From: Gammaproteobacteria bacterium
Lineage (GTDB): Bacteria; Pseudomonadota; Gammaproteobacteria; JAUZRS01
Assembly: GCA_030950195.1 (NCBI GenBank)
Contig: JAUZRS010000050.1
Span: 1 to 35,640, forward strand
Length of the DNA: 35,640 bases
Reading direction: 5' to 3'
Below the pieces are notes generated by a model. It did no database searches. It saw nothing but the letters and a program-made list of their open reading frames with translations, and was not told the origin of the DNA. This document shows, in pieces, positions 18,847 to 29,383 of the stretch. Each line of letters begins with the position of its first letter. Position 1 is the first letter of the stretch. The translations under genes and the position numbers were made by a program.

Positions 18847-19587
18847 ATGGATCGTGTGCTTTATGTGGCGATGAGCGGCGCTAAAAATATTATGTTAGCG
18901 CAGACCAGTAACAGTAATAATTTGGCCAATCTAAATACCACCGGTTTTAAGTCTGATATTGATTATTTTAAACAGCTGCCCGTTTACGGCCCTGGTCAGC
19001 CCAGCCGTGTTTATGCGGAAACGGAGCGAGCCGGTGCTGATTTTCAAGCTGGGGATCTTCAGTCCACAGGGCGTGCTTTGGATGTGGCGATTACGGGTAA
19101 AGGTTGGATGGCGGTGGAATCAGACCAAGGTGAAGAGGCCTACAGTCGCCGTGGTGATCTGCGTTTGGACAGCAATGGCTTGTTGCGCAACGGTTCTGGT
19201 GAATTGATATTGGGAGAGGGTGGGCCGATCAGTTTACCGCCCCACGACAATGTGCTGATTGCGGCGGATGGCAGTATCAGCATTCAACCTTTGGGGCAAC
19301 CGGCAACCTCAATGGTGTTAATTGATCGGATTAAATTGGTGCAGCCCAATGAGGGTGAGCTGTATAAGGGCAATGATGCGCTGTTTCACCCAAGATCAGG
19401 GGAGTTGTTGGAGGCCGATGCCCGCGTGCGGTTGAGCAGTGGCACGTTGGAATCGAGTAATGTCAACGCCATTGAAGCGATGGTCAATTTAATCGAATAT
19501 TCTCGTGCATTTGAGTCGCAGATTAAATTAATGAAAGCCGCTCAAGATAACGACGCTGCTTCGGCTCGCTTGTTGCGTATGGGCTAA
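18847..19587 (+). CDS. flgF: Flagellar basal-body rod protein FlgF
   Basis: [37 protein letters not shown]…[28 protein letters not shown]. Confidence 0.95.
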   Translation: MDRVLYVAMSGAKNIMLAQTSNSNNLANLNTTGFKSDIDYFKQLPVYGPGQPSRVYAETERAGADFQAGDLQSTGRALDVAITGKGWMAVESDQGEEAYSRRGDLRLDSNGLLRNGSGELILGEGGPISLPPHDNVLIAADGSISIQPLGQPATSMVLIDRIKLVQPNEGELYKGNDALFHPRSGELLEADARVRLSSGTLESSNVNAIEAMVNLIEYSRAFESQIKLMKAAQDNDAASARLLRMG

Positions 19588-19610
19588 AAGAGACTAAAAA
19601 AGGAGCACCT

Positions 19611-20396
19611 ATGAACCCTGCACTTTGGGTGGCAAAAACAGGTTTGGATGCACAGCAGGCAAAAATGTCGGTGGTGTCGAATAACTTAGCTAATGTGAAC
19701 ACCACCGGCTTTAAACGCAGCCGAGCGGTATTTGAAGACCTGCTGTATCAAAATGTACGTCAAGCAGGGGGGCAGAGCTCGCAAGATACGCAACTGCCTT
19801 CAGGGTTGTCTATTGGCACCGGTGTACGTCTGGTAGCGACGGAAAAGCTGCATACTCAAGGTAATATTGTTCAGACCAATAATTCTTTTGATATGGCGAT
19901 TAACGGTCGGGGGTTTTTTCAGATTGCGATGCCCGATGGCAATTTAGCTTACTCCCGTGATGGCAGTTTTAATTTGGACAACCAAGGTCAGATGGTGACC
20001 TCCAGCGGTTACGCTTTGCAACCCAATATAACCATTCCATCTGGGGCGCAGAGCATCACCATCGGTGACGACGGTACGGTGTCGGTGATGTTGCCAGGCA
20101 ACAGTGATCCGATTCAAGTGGGTAACATTCAGTTGGCGGATTTTGTTAATCCCGTTGGTTTGCAATCCATTGGTGAAAATCTCTATTTGGAAACCGCAGC
20201 CAGTGGTGGAGCACAGACCGGCACGCCGGGTTTTAATGGCATAGGTCGTTTAAACCAAGGCTCACTCGAAACGTCCAATGTGAATGTGGTGGAAGAGATG
20301 GTGAATTTGATTGAAACCCAGCGTGCTTATGAGATGAATTCGAAAGCGATTTCGGCAGCGGATGGCATGTTGAAGTTTTTGAATAATAATGTATAA
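19611..20396 (+). CDS. flgG: Flagellar basal-body rod protein FlgG
   Basis: [47 protein letters not shown]…[27 protein letters not shown]. Confidence 0.96.
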   Translation: MNPALWVAKTGLDAQQAKMSVVSNNLANVNTTGFKRSRAVFEDLLYQNVRQAGGQSSQDTQLPSGLSIGTGVRLVATEKLHTQGNIVQTNNSFDMAINGRGFFQIAMPDGNLAYSRDGSFNLDNQGQMVTSSGYALQPNITIPSGAQSITIGDDGTVSVMLPGNSDPIQVGNIQLADFVNPVGLQSIGENLYLETAASGGAQTGTPGFNGIGRLNQGSLETSNVNVVEEMVNLIETQRAYEMNSKAISAADGMLKFLNNNV

Positions 20397-20428
20397 ATTT
20401 TACATTACCCTTATGGAGTGAGTCGATT

Positions 20429-21118
20429 ATGTGGCTTTTAATTCGAAGCGCTTTTATTAGCGTCTTGATCTTATCCATTGGTGCTTGTGCCAGCCATGGA
20501 AAAAAACGCTTTGCGGCTACTGAATTTGAAACCGTTGATCGCACGCCGGAGAGTAAAAAAAATACGCTGCTGAACGGTGCTATTTATCGACAAAACAGTT
20601 CTATTTCTCTATTTAAAGACAATAAAGCCTATCAGGTAGGTGATATTTTAACCATTTTGTTGAGTGAAAGAACCAACGCCTCGACTTTGGCTTCCACCAG
20701 TACCTCGAAAAACGATCAAATTGATATTGGTGTTTCCACTCTATTTGGTGGTGCTGGTAATCATCGTGGTCTGCCGGTATTGGATGCGGGGGTTAAGGCG
20801 AAACGAGGTTTTTCAGGCAACGGTGACAGCAGTCAGAGTAACAGCCTCAAAGGTGACATTACCGTTTCAGTAGTACAGATTTTAAACAATGGTAATTTGA
20901 GGGTGAGAGGGGAAAAGTTGATACGTATTAATCAAGGTTCTGAGTCAATGCATTTCTCTGGGGTGTTGCGTCCGCAAGACATCAGATCGGATAACAGCAT
21001 CTCTTCGATCAAAGTGGCCAACGCTAAAATTTATTACGGCAGCGACGGCTCCATTGGTGATGCCAATACACAGGGCTGGCTGTCGCGTTTGCTCTCCAGT
21101 GAATATTGGTTTTTTTAG
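20429..21118 (+). CDS. flgH: Flagellar L-ring lipoprotein FlgH
   Basis: Lipobox-like LSIGACASHG; NGAIYRQNSSISLFKDNKAYQVGDILTILLSERTNAS…SGVLRPQDIRSDNSISSIKVANAKIYYG. Confidence 0.95.
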   Translation: MWLLIRSAFISVLILSIGACASHGKKRFAATEFETVDRTPESKKNTLLNGAIYRQNSSISLFKDNKAYQVGDILTILLSERTNASTLASTSTSKNDQIDIGVSTLFGGAGNHRGLPVLDAGVKAKRGFSGNGDSSQSNSLKGDITVSVVQILNNGNLRVRGEKLIRINQGSESMHFSGVLRPQDIRSDNSISSIKVANAKIYYGSDGSIGDANTQGWLSRLLSSEYWFF

Positions 21119-21121
21119 AGA

Positions 21122-22240
21122 ATGATTATGCGTCTATTGAAGCGAGTGGGGTGGTTCGGTTTTATGTGTGTGGCGCTGCTGCCTTCGAGCGGCTCAGCAG
21201 AACGCATTAAGGATCTGGCTTCCATTGCGGGCGTGCGCAGTAATCCGCTGATTGGTTACGGCATTGTGGTGGGTTTGGATGGTTCGGGTGATCAAAGCAG
21301 TCAGGCACCTTTTGCGCTGCAAAGTTTAAAGTCGATGTTAAGCCAATACGGTGTCACCTTACCCTCGAATGTCAAAGCTCAGGTAAAAAACATTGCAGCG
21401 GTGATTGTGCATGCGGAGTTGCCTGCGTTTTCTAAAGTGGGGCAGAGCATTGATATTACCGTCTCATCTTTGGGCAACGCGAAAAGTTTGCGTGGCGGCA
21501 GTCTGTTAATGACTGCTTTAAAAGGCGTTGACGGTAATATTTACGCCATTGCTCAAGGCAGTTTGGTGGTGGGGGGCTTTGGTGTCGAGGGCAAAGACGG
21601 CTCCAGTGTGACGTTGAACATTCCCAGTGTGGGTCGCATCCCTAATGGAGCAATGGTAGAGCGCGAGGTGTTAACCGCTTTAAATCAAAATGATTACATT
21701 CAATTGCTGCTGCATTCACCTGATTTTACCACCGCCAAACATTTGACCGATACCTTAAACAGCACCTTAGGGGCCAAGACCGCAGTGGCATTGGATGCCA
21801 GCAGCATTAAAGTGTCGGCTCCCAAAGAGAGCGACCAACGGGTCGGTTTTATCTCTTTTTTAGAAAATTTAGAGGTGGTGCCTGGTGAGGCGGCAGCAAA
21901 AGTCATTATTAATTCCCGCACCGGCACCATTGTGATTGGTAGCCACGTCACCGTTTCTCCGGCAGCGGTGACCCACGGTGGCATGACGGTCAGCATTACC
22001 TCTAATCCGATTGTTAGCCAACCTGGAGCCTTGTCTCAAGGTGAAACGGTGGTGGTGCCTAAAGATGATATTGAAGTGAGTCAAGAGAACAATCGCATGT
22101 TTCTGTTTGATTCAGGTGTGACCTTGAGTGAAATAGTGAACGCGGTTAATCAGGTCGGGGCGGCTCCAGGTGATTTGGTGGCGATTTTAGAAGCCTTAAA
22201 ACAGGTGGGTGCTTTGAAGGCGCAGTTGATTGTGATTTAA
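21122..22240 (+). CDS. flgI: Flagellar P-ring protein FlgI
   Basis: [32 protein letters not shown]…[32 protein letters not shown]-type sequence. Confidence 0.96.
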   Translation: MIMRLLKRVGWFGFMCVALLPSSGSAERIKDLASIAGVRSNPLIGYGIVVGLDGSGDQSSQAPFALQSLKSMLSQYGVTLPSNVKAQVKNIAAVIVHAELPAFSKVGQSIDITVSSLGNAKSLRGGSLLMTALKGVDGNIYAIAQGSLVVGGFGVEGKDGSSVTLNIPSVGRIPNGAMVEREVLTALNQNDYIQLLLHSPDFTTAKHLTDTLNSTLGAKTAVALDASSIKVSAPKESDQRVGFISFLENLEVVPGEAAAKVIINSRTGTIVIGSHVTVSPAAVTHGGMTVSITSNPIVSQPGALSQGETVVVPKDDIEVSQENNRMFLFDSGVTLSEIVNAVNQVGAAPGDLVAILEALKQVGALKAQLIVI

Positions 22241-22250
22241 GGAGTGTATT

Positions 22251-23159
22251 GTGAGTCTGAATGGTGATTTTTATTTTGATAACCGTTCCTTGAGCAGTTT
22301 GAAATACCAAGCGAGAGCGGCAGGCGGTCAAGAGGAAACCTTAAAAAAAGTCTCACAGCAGTTTGAAGCTTTTTTTATTAAGATCATGTTAAAAAGTATG
22401 CGTGATGCCAGTGCCAGCAGTGGCGAAGGTCTGTTTGACAGCCAAGCTACTCAGTTTTATCAACAGATGTTTGATGATCAGTTGTCGGTGACGATGTCCT
22501 CGCGGGGCAGTTTTGGCATCTCAAATTTACTGCAACAGCAGCTCTCCACCACCGAAACAGAGTCGAAACGACTTTTTTCTGTTCCTGAACGAAGTCGTTT
22601 CCAAGCTCAACAAACCATCCCTCAGCCGCCGTCCATAACAACACGGCGAATGGCTGAGTTGGAACCGCATTTTTCAGCAGAATCACCCGCGGAATTTGTC
22701 ACTTCTCTTCGACCTTACGCCGTTGCCGCTGCGAAAAAAATAGGCATTGATGCCAATGTCTTGATTGCCCAAGCGGCTTTGGAAACCGGTTGGGGGAAGA
22801 AAATTCCAAAACAAACTTCAGGTCAGAGCAGCTTTAATCTGTTTGGTATTAAAGCCGATCAGCGTTGGCAGGGTGAGCGGGTGGTGATCAACACCGTTGA
22901 GTTTAAACAGGACCGTTTTGTCACTGAAAAGGCTTCGTTTCGTGCGTATGACTCGGTGAAAGAGTCCATTGAGGATTACATTCAATTCGTTAAAAGAGAG
23001 CCGCGTTACAAAATGGCGTTGGCCAACAGCAACGATGCTGAACGTTATCTGCATGAGCTAAAAAAAGCTGGGTATGCTACAGACCCTGAATACGATCATA
23101 AAATAATTCGCATTATGCGGGGACGTTTTATTGCCGAGGTTGGGCCGCTTAACAGTTAA
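22251..23159 (+). CDS. flgJ: Flagellar rod cap/peptidoglycan hydrolase FlgJ
   Basis: N-terminal rod-binding KVSQQFEAFFIKIMLKSMRDA; C-terminal glucosaminidase IDANVLIAQAALETGWGKKI…SFNLFGIKADQRW; GTG start. Confidence 0.94.
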   Translation: MSLNGDFYFDNRSLSSLKYQARAAGGQEETLKKVSQQFEAFFIKIMLKSMRDASASSGEGLFDSQATQFYQQMFDDQLSVTMSSRGSFGISNLLQQQLSTTETESKRLFSVPERSRFQAQQTIPQPPSITTRRMAELEPHFSAESPAEFVTSLRPYAVAAAKKIGIDANVLIAQAALETGWGKKIPKQTSGQSSFNLFGIKADQRWQGERVVINTVEFKQDRFVTEKASFRAYDSVKESIEDYIQFVKREPRYKMALANSNDAERYLHELKKAGYATDPEYDHKIIRIMRGRFIAEVGPLNS

Positions 23160-23187
23160 GATTGATTAGTTTAATGGGAGGTGTGTC

Positions 23188-25065
23188 ATGAGTGATTTAT
23201 TATCAATAGGCTTGTCCGGTGTGCTGGCCAACCAAAGCGCATTGGCAACGGCGGGACATAACATTGCCAATGTGAGTACGGCCGGTTACAGCCGTCAAAG
23301 TGTTGAATTACACGCCGCTGTGAGTGGCAAAAATACCGGCTCAGGGGTTTCTGGAGGTGATGCACAGAGAGTGTATGAAGGGTTTTGGAGCAGTCAATTA
23401 CAGCAGTCCGGTTCTGAGAGCAGCCGTTTGCAGACCTTTAACGATATGGCGCGTACGATTGATGACATTTTGGCTGATCCTCAAGGGGGTATGACGCCCG
23501 CGTTGCAAAACTTTTTTTCGGCGTTGCAAGATGTGGCCAGTGACCCTGGTGCCAGTTCGACACGTATTGCTTTATTGAGTGAATCTGAGGCGTTGAGCAG
23601 CCGTTTTCAAAGTTTGGATCGTCAGTTTAACGACCAAGGCCAATACCTTAATGGTCGTGTGTCTGAATTGGTAAATGAAATTAACGGTTTGGCAGAAGGC
23701 ATTCAGGGTTTGAATGGAAAATTAATGGGCAGCGCAGAGGGTGCTTCACCGGATTTGTTGGATCAACGGGATCACCTCCTGACCCTGTTGGCCGATAAAG
23801 TGGCGGTAAAAACCTCAAATAACGGCGATGGCACAGTGAACGTGTTTATTGGTAATGGCCAGACTTTGGTCAGTGGTGTGGACAGTTTTAAATTAACCAC
23901 GAAACCGTCGGCAGAGGATGCCAGAGAGCTGGTGGTGGTTTATGAGGGCGTTGGTGGCAGCAGTGACATCAGCAGCCAAATTCGGGGCGGGGAGATGGGT
24001 GGTTTGATGGATTTTCGCAATGAAGTGTTGTCGGTGGCGAAAAATCATTTAGGCCGTGTTGCCGTTGGTATCGAGCAGAGTGTAAATCAACTGCACCGTC
24101 AAGGTATGGATCTGCAAGGCAATTTGGGAGCTGATTTTTTTAGTACAGAACAGCCGACCGCCCTTGCAAATAGAAATAATCAGGGCAACGCCAATGTTGC
24201 TGTGCAAATCAGTGATGTGAGTCAGCTTACGACGCAAAATTACCAACTCTCTTACGATGGGGCAGCTTGGTCACTGGCAAGTGAAAATGGCGCATCGCAA
24301 GTGAGTGGTGTTGGGCCTGATCTGGTTTTGAATGGCGTGACAGTTTCGATTGTGAATAACGCCGCAGTGGCCGGTGATCGTTTTCAAATTAACCCATTGG
24401 AACAGGCCGCTGCCTCACTGACAACGGTGCTAAAAAATGGCAATGAGATTGCGGCGGCTTCACCGCTAAAAACCTCAGAAGACATTAATAATGGTGGCAC
24501 TGCACGTCTGTCGGGTTTGAGCATTAATGATGTGGGTAATGCGGCTCTTTTGGCTCCGGTGACCTTGGTTTTTGATGCTCCTCCGACCCGTTATTCGCTG
24601 TTGGATGGCACTACGGGAGCGGTGTTGGCCGCAGCGCAGGCGTACAGTGGCAATAACAATATTAATTTAAACGGCTGGCAGGTTAATCTACAGGGGCAAG
24701 CCAACGCTGGAGATCGTTTTAATATTGGCAGCAATGTTGGGGGTACGGCAGACAATCGCGCCATGTTGTCCATTTCGGCCTTGCAGTCTCAAGGTGTTTT
24801 AAATCAGGGGGCCAGTAGTTTTCAAGAGGCGTACAGCGAATTAGTGGTTAATGTGGGGTCGGTGACCCGTAAGTCGGCGATGCATCGTGATGCTCAACAA
24901 GCGTTGTTTGATCAAGTGACGGCTCGTAGAGAATCGGTGGCGGGGGTTAATTTGGATGAAGAAGCGGCTAATTTGGTGCGTTATCAAAAAGCTTATCAAG
25001 CGGCAGCGCAAGTAATTTCGACATCACAAAGTCTGTTTCAAACTCTGTTAAATGCGGTTCGATAG
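23188..25065 (+). CDS. flgK: Flagellar hook-associated protein 1 FlgK
   Basis: LLSIGLSGVLANQSALATAGHNIANVSTAGYSRQ…GVNLDEEAANLVRYQKAYQAAAQVISTSQSLFQTLL. Confidence 0.95.
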   Translation: MSDLLSIGLSGVLANQSALATAGHNIANVSTAGYSRQSVELHAAVSGKNTGSGVSGGDAQRVYEGFWSSQLQQSGSESSRLQTFNDMARTIDDILADPQGGMTPALQNFFSALQDVASDPGASSTRIALLSESEALSSRFQSLDRQFNDQGQYLNGRVSELVNEINGLAEGIQGLNGKLMGSAEGASPDLLDQRDHLLTLLADKVAVKTSNNGDGTVNVFIGNGQTLVSGVDSFKLTTKPSAEDARELVVVYEGVGGSSDISSQIRGGEMGGLMDFRNEVLSVAKNHLGRVAVGIEQSVNQLHRQGMDLQGNLGADFFSTEQPTALANRNNQGNANVAVQISDVSQLTTQNYQLSYDGAAWSLASENGASQVSGVGPDLVLNGVTVSIVNNAAVAGDRFQINPLEQAAASLTTVLKNGNEIAAASPLKTSEDINNGGTARLSGLSINDVGNAALLAPVTLVFDAPPTRYSLLDGTTGAVLAAAQAYSGNNNINLNGWQVNLQGQANAGDRFNIGSNVGGTADNRAMLSISALQSQGVLNQGASSFQEAYSELVVNVGSVTRKSAMHRDAQQALFDQVTARRESVAGVNLDEEAANLVRYQKAYQAAAQVISTSQSLFQTLLNAVR

Positions 25066-25074
25066 GAGAAAAAA

Positions 25075-26286
25075 ATGCGCGTCTCTACCTCGCAGTTGTT
25101 TCAGCACAGTTTACGTTCAATGCAAACACAACAGACCAAATTGGCGGATCTTCAGCATCAAATAGCCAGTGGTCAAAAAAACCTACGTCCGTCTGATAAT
25201 CCGGCTGATGCGGCTCGAAGTTTGAATTTGCAGCAGGTTGTGGATCAGACTCAGCAATATCAGAGCAATATTAATCAGGCACAAGGGCGTTTGGAGTTGG
25301 AAGATACGGTGTTAACGGATGTTACCTCGTTGCTGCAACGGGTGAAAGATTTGGCGTTGCAAGCCAATAATGGCTCACTGTCATCGGCGGATATGAGTGC
25401 CATTTCTCAGGAGGTGGTGGAGCGTAAAGAGGAGCTGTTGTCGTTGGTGAATACGCGAGATGCTAACGGTGATTTTCTTTTTTCTGGTTTTAAAGGCCGG
25501 ACACAGGCGTTTGAGAAAAGCGGCAGTGGTGATCTTGCTGGGGTCTCTTTTCAAGGTGATCAAGGCATCAGAGAGATTCAAGTCAGCCCCTCTCGGCGGG
25601 TAAAAGATGCGGACTCGGGCAGTGATCTATTTTTGAATGTGGCCTCTCCCGCTGGAGTGGCGGTAACCGCGAGTGTGAATAATGGCGGTACGCTGGCAGC
25701 CAGTACGGCGTTTATTACGGATGTAAGTTTGCAAACTCAAAATCGCTATCAGATTACGTTCAATACGCCGACTCAATTTAACCTTGTGGATACAACCACG
25801 GCAACCACGGTATTGGTAAACAGCACGTATGTTTCTGGAAAGGCGATTGAATTTGATGGTTTGAAAGTGGTGTTGCACGGTGCGGCTCAAGTAGGTGATC
25901 AATTGATTTTGGAGCCGTCTGTTAAGCAGGATGTGTTTACCAGTATGAATAAGTTTATTGATGCTTTGGCGGCGAGTTCGTCGATCTCCAACAGCAATGC
26001 ACGTTTGTCTGGGGTGTTGGCGGAGAGCATCACTGAATTTGATGCGACAATCTCAAAAAGCATTGAATTTCAGACCCAAGTGGGGGGGCGTTTAAGCTCA
26101 TTGGCTTCACAAAGCATTGAGAACGATGCTTACTTGATTCAACTTAAAACATCACTGTCAAAAATTCATGATCTTGATTATACCGCTGCCATTTCTCAAT
26201 TAACCCAAGAGAGTATGGTGTTGCAAGCATCGCAAGCGGCTTTTATGAAAGTTGAAAAAATATCTCTTTTTGATTTTTTAAGATAA
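25075..26286 (+). CDS. flgL: Flagellar hook-associated protein 3 FlgL
   Basis: MRVSTSQLFQHSLRSMQTQQTKLADLQHQIASGQKNLRPSDNPADAARSL; C-terminal LTQESMVLQASQAAFMKVEKISLFDFL. Confidence 0.94.
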   Translation: MRVSTSQLFQHSLRSMQTQQTKLADLQHQIASGQKNLRPSDNPADAARSLNLQQVVDQTQQYQSNINQAQGRLELEDTVLTDVTSLLQRVKDLALQANNGSLSSADMSAISQEVVERKEELLSLVNTRDANGDFLFSGFKGRTQAFEKSGSGDLAGVSFQGDQGIREIQVSPSRRVKDADSGSDLFLNVASPAGVAVTASVNNGGTLAASTAFITDVSLQTQNRYQITFNTPTQFNLVDTTTATTVLVNSTYVSGKAIEFDGLKVVLHGAAQVGDQLILEPSVKQDVFTSMNKFIDALAASSSISNSNARLSGVLAESITEFDATISKSIEFQTQVGGRLSSLASQSIENDAYLIQLKTSLSKIHDLDYTAAISQLTQESMVLQASQAAFMKVEKISLFDFLR

Positions 26287-26325
26287 AAATTTTTCAACAA
26301 TATTCATGATCTCTTTTATTTTTTA

Positions 26326-26352
26326 TAAAGATTATTAGATATAAACCGATAG
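26326..26352 (+). promoter_or_regulatory. Sigma28 (FliA) promoter of the flagellin gene
   Basis: TAAA-N15-ACCGATAG against consensus TAAA-N15-GCCGATAA. Confidence 0.85.
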
Positions 26353-26394
26353 TATAAATGAATGTAGTATGATTCTTTTTTAGGAGAAGTAGAA

Positions 26395-27876
26395 ATGGCT
26401 CAAACAATCAACACCAATGTCTCTTCACTCAATGCTCAGCGTAATTTGAATAAATCTCAATCCATGATGACCACCGCGATTCAGCGTTTGTCTTCTGGTT
26501 TGCGGATTAACAGTGCTAAAGATGATGCGGCAGGCATGGCCATCAGTACCCGTATGACAACCCAAATTGGCGGTTTATCGGTTGCGATGAGAAACGCCAA
26601 TGATGGCATCTCTATTGCGCAAACCGCTGAAGGGGCGATGGATGAGATGGGTAATATTTTAAATCGAATGCACGATCTTTCTGTGCAGGGTGCGAGTTAT
26701 AACAACAGCAACGATCGTGATTCTATGAACCAAGAGGTGACGCAGCTCAAAGATGAATTGAGTCGTATTACCAGTCAGACCCGTTACAACGGCCAGCAGC
26801 TTCTGACGGGGGGCTTCAGTGCCAATATTCAGGTGGGTGCTAAAACTGGCGAAACCATCAGTGTGGATGTTTCGAATCTCTCTCCTACGGGTATGGGGGT
26901 GGCTTCCAATTACGCCGATGTCTCTTCTCTGGGGTCAGCGGCTCTGGCGGATCGGATGCGCAATCAGTTTCAGGGGGCGGTGGCCTCTACCGATACCATT
27001 AACGGCGTGGCGGTAGGGTCTACCATCGCCACTAATACCAACTCTATTTCTAAAATTAATGCCATTAACAGTCAATCTTCAGCGCACGGAGTGGATGCTT
27101 TTGGTTATGGCAATGCCGCCATTAGCAGTGCGGATGTGACCGATGCTAACTTGGTGGCAGGTACGGGGTTAGTGGTGGCAACGGGGGAAGTTTCTGTTAA
27201 CGGCATCAGTATTGATGGTGCGACGGGTTTGACGGATTTGGTGGCGAATATCAATGCAAAATCAGGTCAGCACGGAGTGACAGCAGCAATTGATACAGGA
27301 GCAGCAGCGGATCAAAATCGTCTGGTGCTTTATAACACCTCGGGTTCTGCTGTTGAAATGAACGTCAACGGTGCTAATGCAGCAACAACCACGGGGTTTG
27401 CCGCAGGCACTACTTCTGTGGATGCAGGAGCGAACGGCTTGATGGTGTTGAATCAGGATTTGAACTCAACGGCGGTCAACTTTAGTACGGGTGTGGCATC
27501 AGAAGCGATGACAGGTGTGGCGAATGTTTTGGCAACGCCCGTGACCTACAACTTGACCAATGCGTCGGTCAGCGGTATGAACGTCAACAGTGCAGCAGAG
27601 TCCAGTTTGGCCATGTTGGCTTATGAAAAAGCCATTGATCATGTGAATACAGATCGTTCTGTGTTAGGTGCCAAAATGAACCGCTTTGATTCGTTGATTC
27701 GTAATTTGGATAACGTCAAAGAGAACATCTCTTCGGCACGTTCGCGGATTCAAGACACCGACTTTGCGGTTGAGACGGCCAACATGAGCAAGGCTAAAAT
27801 CTTGCAGCAAGCGGGGATGGCGATGGTCTCACAAGCCAATTCTTCCACACAGTCGGTGATGACGCTGTTGCGTTAA
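26395..27876 (+). CDS. fliC: Flagellin
   Basis: MAQTINTNVSSLNAQRNLNKSQSMMTTAIQRLSSGLRINSAKDDAAGMAIS; C-terminal ARSRIQDTDFAVETANMSKAKILQQAGMAMVSQANSSTQSVMTLLR. Confidence 0.97.
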   Translation: MAQTINTNVSSLNAQRNLNKSQSMMTTAIQRLSSGLRINSAKDDAAGMAISTRMTTQIGGLSVAMRNANDGISIAQTAEGAMDEMGNILNRMHDLSVQGASYNNSNDRDSMNQEVTQLKDELSRITSQTRYNGQQLLTGGFSANIQVGAKTGETISVDVSNLSPTGMGVASNYADVSSLGSAALADRMRNQFQGAVASTDTINGVAVGSTIATNTNSISKINAINSQSSAHGVDAFGYGNAAISSADVTDANLVAGTGLVVATGEVSVNGISIDGATGLTDLVANINAKSGQHGVTAAIDTGAAADQNRLVLYNTSGSAVEMNVNGANAATTTGFAAGTTSVDAGANGLMVLNQDLNSTAVNFSTGVASEAMTGVANVLATPVTYNLTNASVSGMNVNSAAESSLAMLAYEKAIDHVNTDRSVLGAKMNRFDSLIRNLDNVKENISSARSRIQDTDFAVETANMSKAKILQQAGMAMVSQANSSTQSVMTLLR

Positions 27877-27895
27877 TCTGCGTTTATATTCCATC

Positions 27896-27925
27896 AATGA
27901 CCCATATTTTTGGGTCATTTTTTTT
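27896..27925 (+). terminator. Intrinsic terminator of fliC
   Basis: AATGACCCA-TATTTT-TGGGTCATT followed by T run. Confidence 0.88.
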
Positions 27926-27952
27926 GCCATTTGATTTGATGGCAAATTTTTT
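27923..27952 (+). terminator. Second tandem intrinsic terminator-like hairpin
   Basis: TTTGCCAT-TTGATTTG-ATGGCAAA followed by TTTTTT; begins in the T tract of the first terminator. Confidence 0.65.
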
Positions 27953-27955
27953 GCA
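27940..27955 (+). promoter_or_regulatory. Putative sigma54 -24/-12 promoter of fliD
   Basis: TGGCAAATTTTTTGCA, GG-N10-GC spacing; ~45 nt upstream of the fliD ATG. Confidence 0.65.
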
Positions 27956-27999
27956 CTTGTTAAGGGGCATACGGAATGGTTTATGAATAGGTGTTTGTT

Positions 28000-29364
28000 A
28001 TGTTGAGTTCGACGGGAATTGGGTCTGGATTAGATGTGCCGAATATCATCGGTAAGTTGATGGAGGTGGAGCGGCTGCCTTTGGTGAAATTACAAAATCG
28101 TCAAGGGGGAATGCAATCTAAAATAAGTTCCTTTGGTATGTTAAAAAGCATGATGTCTAATTTTAATGATGCATTGACTAAATTCTCTGATACCAGCAAG
28201 ATTAAAGCACACTCCACACAAAGTTCAAATGAGGCTGTTTTAACCTCAGCCATCAGCAGCAGTGCCACTCCATCTGTTTCAAAATACAGTGTTGATGTTA
28301 TTTCCTTAGCACAGTCGCATAAAATTTCTTCCCCTCTATTTCTTAATGCAACGGATCCAGTAGGTGAAGGTACTTTGACGCTCAGTGTGGCGGGGAAAAC
28401 CTTTGATTTTAATTTGGCTGCAAATAATAACTCTTTAAATGACGTTCGTGATGGTTTAAACAAACGCCTCAACGCAGAGGGTATTCGCGCCAATATAATC
28501 AATGTCAATGGCGGTAGTCACTTGATGATTTCAACGCAGAATACGGGGGTAAATAACGCCATAAAAATGACGGTGAGTGCTGATGTTGATGGTAATAATC
28601 AAGATCTTAACGGACTCTCTCGGCTTGTTTTTGACCCCTTGGGTACAAAAAACATGAGTGAAATATCTACGGCTCTGGATGCTGAAGTGAAGGTGGATGG
28701 CTTTGTGGTAAGTTCGGCCTCCAATACATTGGATAAAACCATTCCAGGTGTTCGCCTTGAGCTTAAAAGTGTGGGTAGCTCGAATTTGACGGTGAACAGT
28801 GATGATTCGGATTTTAAAACAGCCGTCTCTGATGTGGTCTCTTCGTATAATAGTTTGCAAGATATTTTGGTTGGTTTTAAATCTGGGCAATTAAAAGGAG
28901 AAGCCATGCTATCCTCTATTGAACAAAAATTACGCAGTGTTTTTGCGGGTGAAAATAAGGCTGTTAAAGGCATGAGTGCTTATAAAATGGGCATTGAATT
29001 TGATCGTTATGGGAAGATGTCCTTTAATGATGCTCGTTTTAATACTCTTTCTAGTGTAGATAAAAGTCAGTCGTTGGATTTTTTGTCCCTGCCAAAGAGC
29101 GGTATGGCAGTGCAGTTAGGTGAGGTGATGGATCTTTATGTTGGGGCGAAGGGCTTTATTGATTCTGTTACAACAGGATTGAACAGTCAGGTGCGTTATA
29201 TGGATTCCAGTATTGAGAGTATGAATCGGCGCTTGGTGAGTCGTGAAATCACCATGACAAAACAGTTTACGGCTCTGGATACTTTGATTGCGAATATGGA
29301 TGCCACCAGTGGTTTTTTAACTCAGCAGTTAGAGAGTATGCAGGCGATGGATACAAAAAAATAA
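28000..29364 (+). CDS. fliD: Flagellar filament cap protein FliD
   Basis: STGIGSGLDVPNIIGKLMEVERLPLVKLQNRQ…; FliD C-terminal helices; ATG 28000 preferred over 27991. Confidence 0.93.
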   Translation: MLSSTGIGSGLDVPNIIGKLMEVERLPLVKLQNRQGGMQSKISSFGMLKSMMSNFNDALTKFSDTSKIKAHSTQSSNEAVLTSAISSSATPSVSKYSVDVISLAQSHKISSPLFLNATDPVGEGTLTLSVAGKTFDFNLAANNNSLNDVRDGLNKRLNAEGIRANIINVNGGSHLMISTQNTGVNNAIKMTVSADVDGNNQDLNGLSRLVFDPLGTKNMSEISTALDAEVKVDGFVVSSASNTLDKTIPGVRLELKSVGSSNLTVNSDDSDFKTAVSDVVSSYNSLQDILVGFKSGQLKGEAMLSSIEQKLRSVFAGENKAVKGMSAYKMGIEFDRYGKMSFNDARFNTLSSVDKSQSLDFLSLPKSGMAVQLGEVMDLYVGAKGFIDSVTTGLNSQVRYMDSSIESMNRRLVSREITMTKQFTALDTLIANMDATSGFLTQQLESMQAMDTKK

Positions 29365-29383
29365 GCCATTTTTTAGAGGATAG

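Noticed and set aside
17604-20396. Internal similarity among flgE, flgF and flgG
   Set aside because: Known paralogy of axial flagellar proteins, not a recent duplication
26082-26088. G7 tract in flgL (and a similar G7 in exbB near 8563)
   Set aside because: Short in-frame homopolymers in otherwise intact genes; no sign of contingency-locus organisation
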